Shown in pieces: positions 6,408 through 7,156 of a stretch of 7,156 bases of DNA. A program made the position numbers and the translations under genes. The notes under the pieces are model-generated. The model did no database searches. It saw only the letters and a list, made by a program, of their open reading frames with translations, and had not been told where the DNA came from. The stretch is from NCBI GenBank assembly GCA_038234815.1, contig JBBQSU010000168.1, forward strand, positions 1 through 7,156. Reading direction: 5' to 3'. This DNA comes from JBBQSU01 sp038234815. Lineage in GTDB: Bacteria; Planctomycetota; Phycisphaerae; Tepidisphaerales; Tepidisphaeraceae. Numbering within the stretch: position 1 is the first letter of the stretch; each line of letters begins with the position of its first letter.

Positions 6408-6706
6408 CTTCTAGTCTGGTCGGGATTTTGGCCAACGATCGGCCTGTTTCTTTCGGTAGTTGGAATTGGCGCGCGCCTCGAAACGGCGTTTGTCGCAAAA
6501 TATCGGGGGTGGCCAAGCGCGCGCCGGGCGCCAAGCGCGCGCAGGGTAAACCCCTATTTTATGGCCACGACGGCAAACCCGGCGGGTGAACCGAGCCGGG
6601 GAAGCTCGGGACGGTAAACCGACTGGCGGTCCAGGGCGGGCTTCCATGTCGCGCAATCCGATGGCTGAGGAAGTGGGACCATAACCCCGTTCGAAAGACC
6701 TCGCGA
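6408..6706. other. Stretch without a convincing gene
   Basis: About 300 bases separate the truncated ATPase frame from the winged-helix gene. The short open frames here on both strands have no recognisable motifs and are rich in Arg, Pro and Gly, as expected of chance reading in G+C-rich DNA. The stretch holds a 10-base palindrome GGCGCGCGCC (6468-6477), an 18-bp tandem duplication (6512-6547), a hairpin with 6-bp stems (CCGAGC at 6591-6596, GCTCGG at 6604-6609) lacking a T tract, and four copies of GGYRAACC (6545, 6572, 6585, 6613). It is where the missing front half of the ATPase gene would be expected, but no remnant of it is visible. Confidence 0.6.
6512..6547 (+). repeat. Two-copy 18-bp tandem repeat
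   Basis: GCCAAGCGCGCGCCGGGC at 6512-6529 is followed directly by GCCAAGCGCGCGCAGGGT at 6530-6547. Sixteen of 18 positions agree, with the first 13 identical. It lies in non-coding DNA; no function is evident. Confidence 0.8.
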
Positions 6707-7039
6707 TCATCCGTATCGCTCCGGTGTGACGAGGCGATAGACCTCGGCGGTGGCGGTCGATCCGGGTCGGGCGATGCGATCGCCGGTGGGTTCGATCAGA
6801 CCGTCGCGTTTCAGGTCGGTCATGCGCCCGCTGATTTGGTTGTCGTGCAGGCCAAGCCGCTCGGCGAGCTGCCAGAGCGCCATCGGGCCAATGTCCCGGA
6901 GCAAAGCAATGATCTGGTCCCGCCGTTTGCCCGAAATGGCGGCGGCCACGCTGGCGGCCAGTCGCATGGGGTCAGTCCTAGCGGGTGGGAAGGCGAACAG
7001 GTCGGGTTCGCTATTACTATATGGTATCGGTTCGGGCAT
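6707..7039 (-). CDS. Small winged-helix DNA-binding protein
   Basis: This 110-residue protein is probably a sequence-specific DNA-binding regulator. After a low-complexity N-terminus of about 35 residues, positions 38-105 read as a winged helix-turn-helix: helix 1 KRRDQIIALLRDIG, helix 2 MALWQLAERLGL, recognition helix NQISGRMTDLKRDGLI, and a wing ending in EVYRLV. The turn and the DLxRDGLI segment are typical of MarR-like and related folds; I cannot assign a named family or ligand. The ATG at 7039 has a strong AGGAGG five bases upstream, and that site overlaps the stop of the preceding minus-strand gene, so the two are probably translated from one message. Small regulators of this style are common in phage and plasmid gene clusters, but nothing in view proves such an origin. 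Confidence 0.8.
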   Translation of the reverse strand: MPEPIPYSNSEPDLFAFPPARTDPMRLAASVAAAISGKRRDQIIALLRDIGPMALWQLAERLGLHDNQISGRMTDLKRDGLIEPTGDRIARPGSTATAEVYRLVTPERYG

Positions 7040-7044
7040 CCGTG

Positions 7045-7050
7045 CCTCCT
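7045..7050 (-). promoter_or_regulatory. Ribosome binding site overlapping upstream stop
   Basis: On the minus strand the sequence reads TAGGAGGCACGGATG. A perfect AGGAGG overlaps the TAG of the upstream gene and sits five bases before the winged-helix ATG. This fixes that start and indicates translational coupling. Confidence 0.85.
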
Positions 7051-7156
7051 ATTGGGACGATTCGGCCTCGCTAATTTTGGCAGCGATGTACTCCAAGCCC
7101 TTCTCCCGCCGGGCGTTGATGGCGTTCTCCAGCCACTTGTGCTCGGCGGCGGCGTT
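7049..7156 (-). CDS. C-terminal end of unidentified protein
   Basis: The frame is open from the right edge and ends at TAG (7051-7049), giving the last 35 residues of a protein. It reads AAAEHKWLENAINARREKGL and then EYIAAKISEAESSQ. The segment is charged and probably helical (WLENAINARREKGLEYIAAKI), with no motif I recognise. That it is a real gene is supported by its frame leading straight into the winged-helix gene with an overlapping ribosome site. It is the upstream member of a minus-strand operon that continues outside the window; its role is unknown. Confidence 0.6.
   Translation of the reverse strand, partial: NAAAEHKWLENAINARREKGLEYIAAKISEAESSQ

Noticed and set aside
6102..6617. 171-codon + strand frame covering the truncated gene and the gene-free patch
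   Set aside because: Its first half is antisense to the conserved G1/G2 region and the rest is Arg/Gly/Pro-rich without motifs.
6707..7039. Idea that the winged-helix gene is the detached N-terminal domain of the truncated ATPase/STAS gene
   Set aside because: It has its own strong ribosome site, a complete fold and its own stop about 300 bases upstream, and no N-box remnant links the two. It looks like an independent gene.

Overview
The window is bacterial chromosomal DNA, mostly G+C-rich. It carries four housekeeping genes on the + strand, a small foreign-looking cassette between two of them, and a minus-strand accessory segment at the right end. The lineage is probably Planctomycetota or a related environmental group. 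That rests mainly on the RuvC segment around its second acidic residue (AHYKHPRTAVLMGHARG) and the KMSGS signature of the cysteinyl-tRNA synthetase, both of which I associate from memory with planctomycete-type proteins. It is an inference, not proof.

Left and centre (2-5619, + strand): cysS, cut by the left window edge; a GxxExxY-family (PDDEXK_3) gene flanked by a 19-bp perfect inverted repeat; ruvC; metF; and a pcrA/uvrD-type helicase. The genes run in one direction with gaps of about 44 to 80 bases and could be co-transcribed. Their roles are tRNA charging, Holliday-junction resolution, folate/methionine metabolism and DNA repair. They do not form one pathway; ruvC and pcrA are the only functional pair, both in recombination and repair. 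No ruvA or ruvB is present.

The GxxExxY gene is the clear outsider. Two 60-base samples of it contain 27 and 24 G+C bases, against 40 of 60 in a sample of ruvC. The repeat on each side has an 8-base sub-period (CACGAAGG). The right repeat lies directly against the ruvC start and creates a misleading 16-codon upstream extension of that gene.

Right (5620-7156, minus strand, convergent to pcrA): an open frame carrying the second half of a histidine-kinase-type ATPase fold plus a STAS-like DUF4325 domain, with the N-terminal half missing. Its homology breaks off next to a G-tract cluster that could form a quadruplex. About 300 bases without a convincing gene follow, containing an 18-bp tandem duplication. 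Then come a small winged-helix protein and the C-terminal end of a further gene, translationally linked in a minus-strand operon that may belong to a mobile or phage-derived region beyond the right edge.

I see no tRNA, rRNA, CRISPR array, transposase or integrase. The most noteworthy items are the repeat-bounded GxxExxY cassette and the decapitated ATPase/STAS gene. I did not find a clear multi-gene new system.
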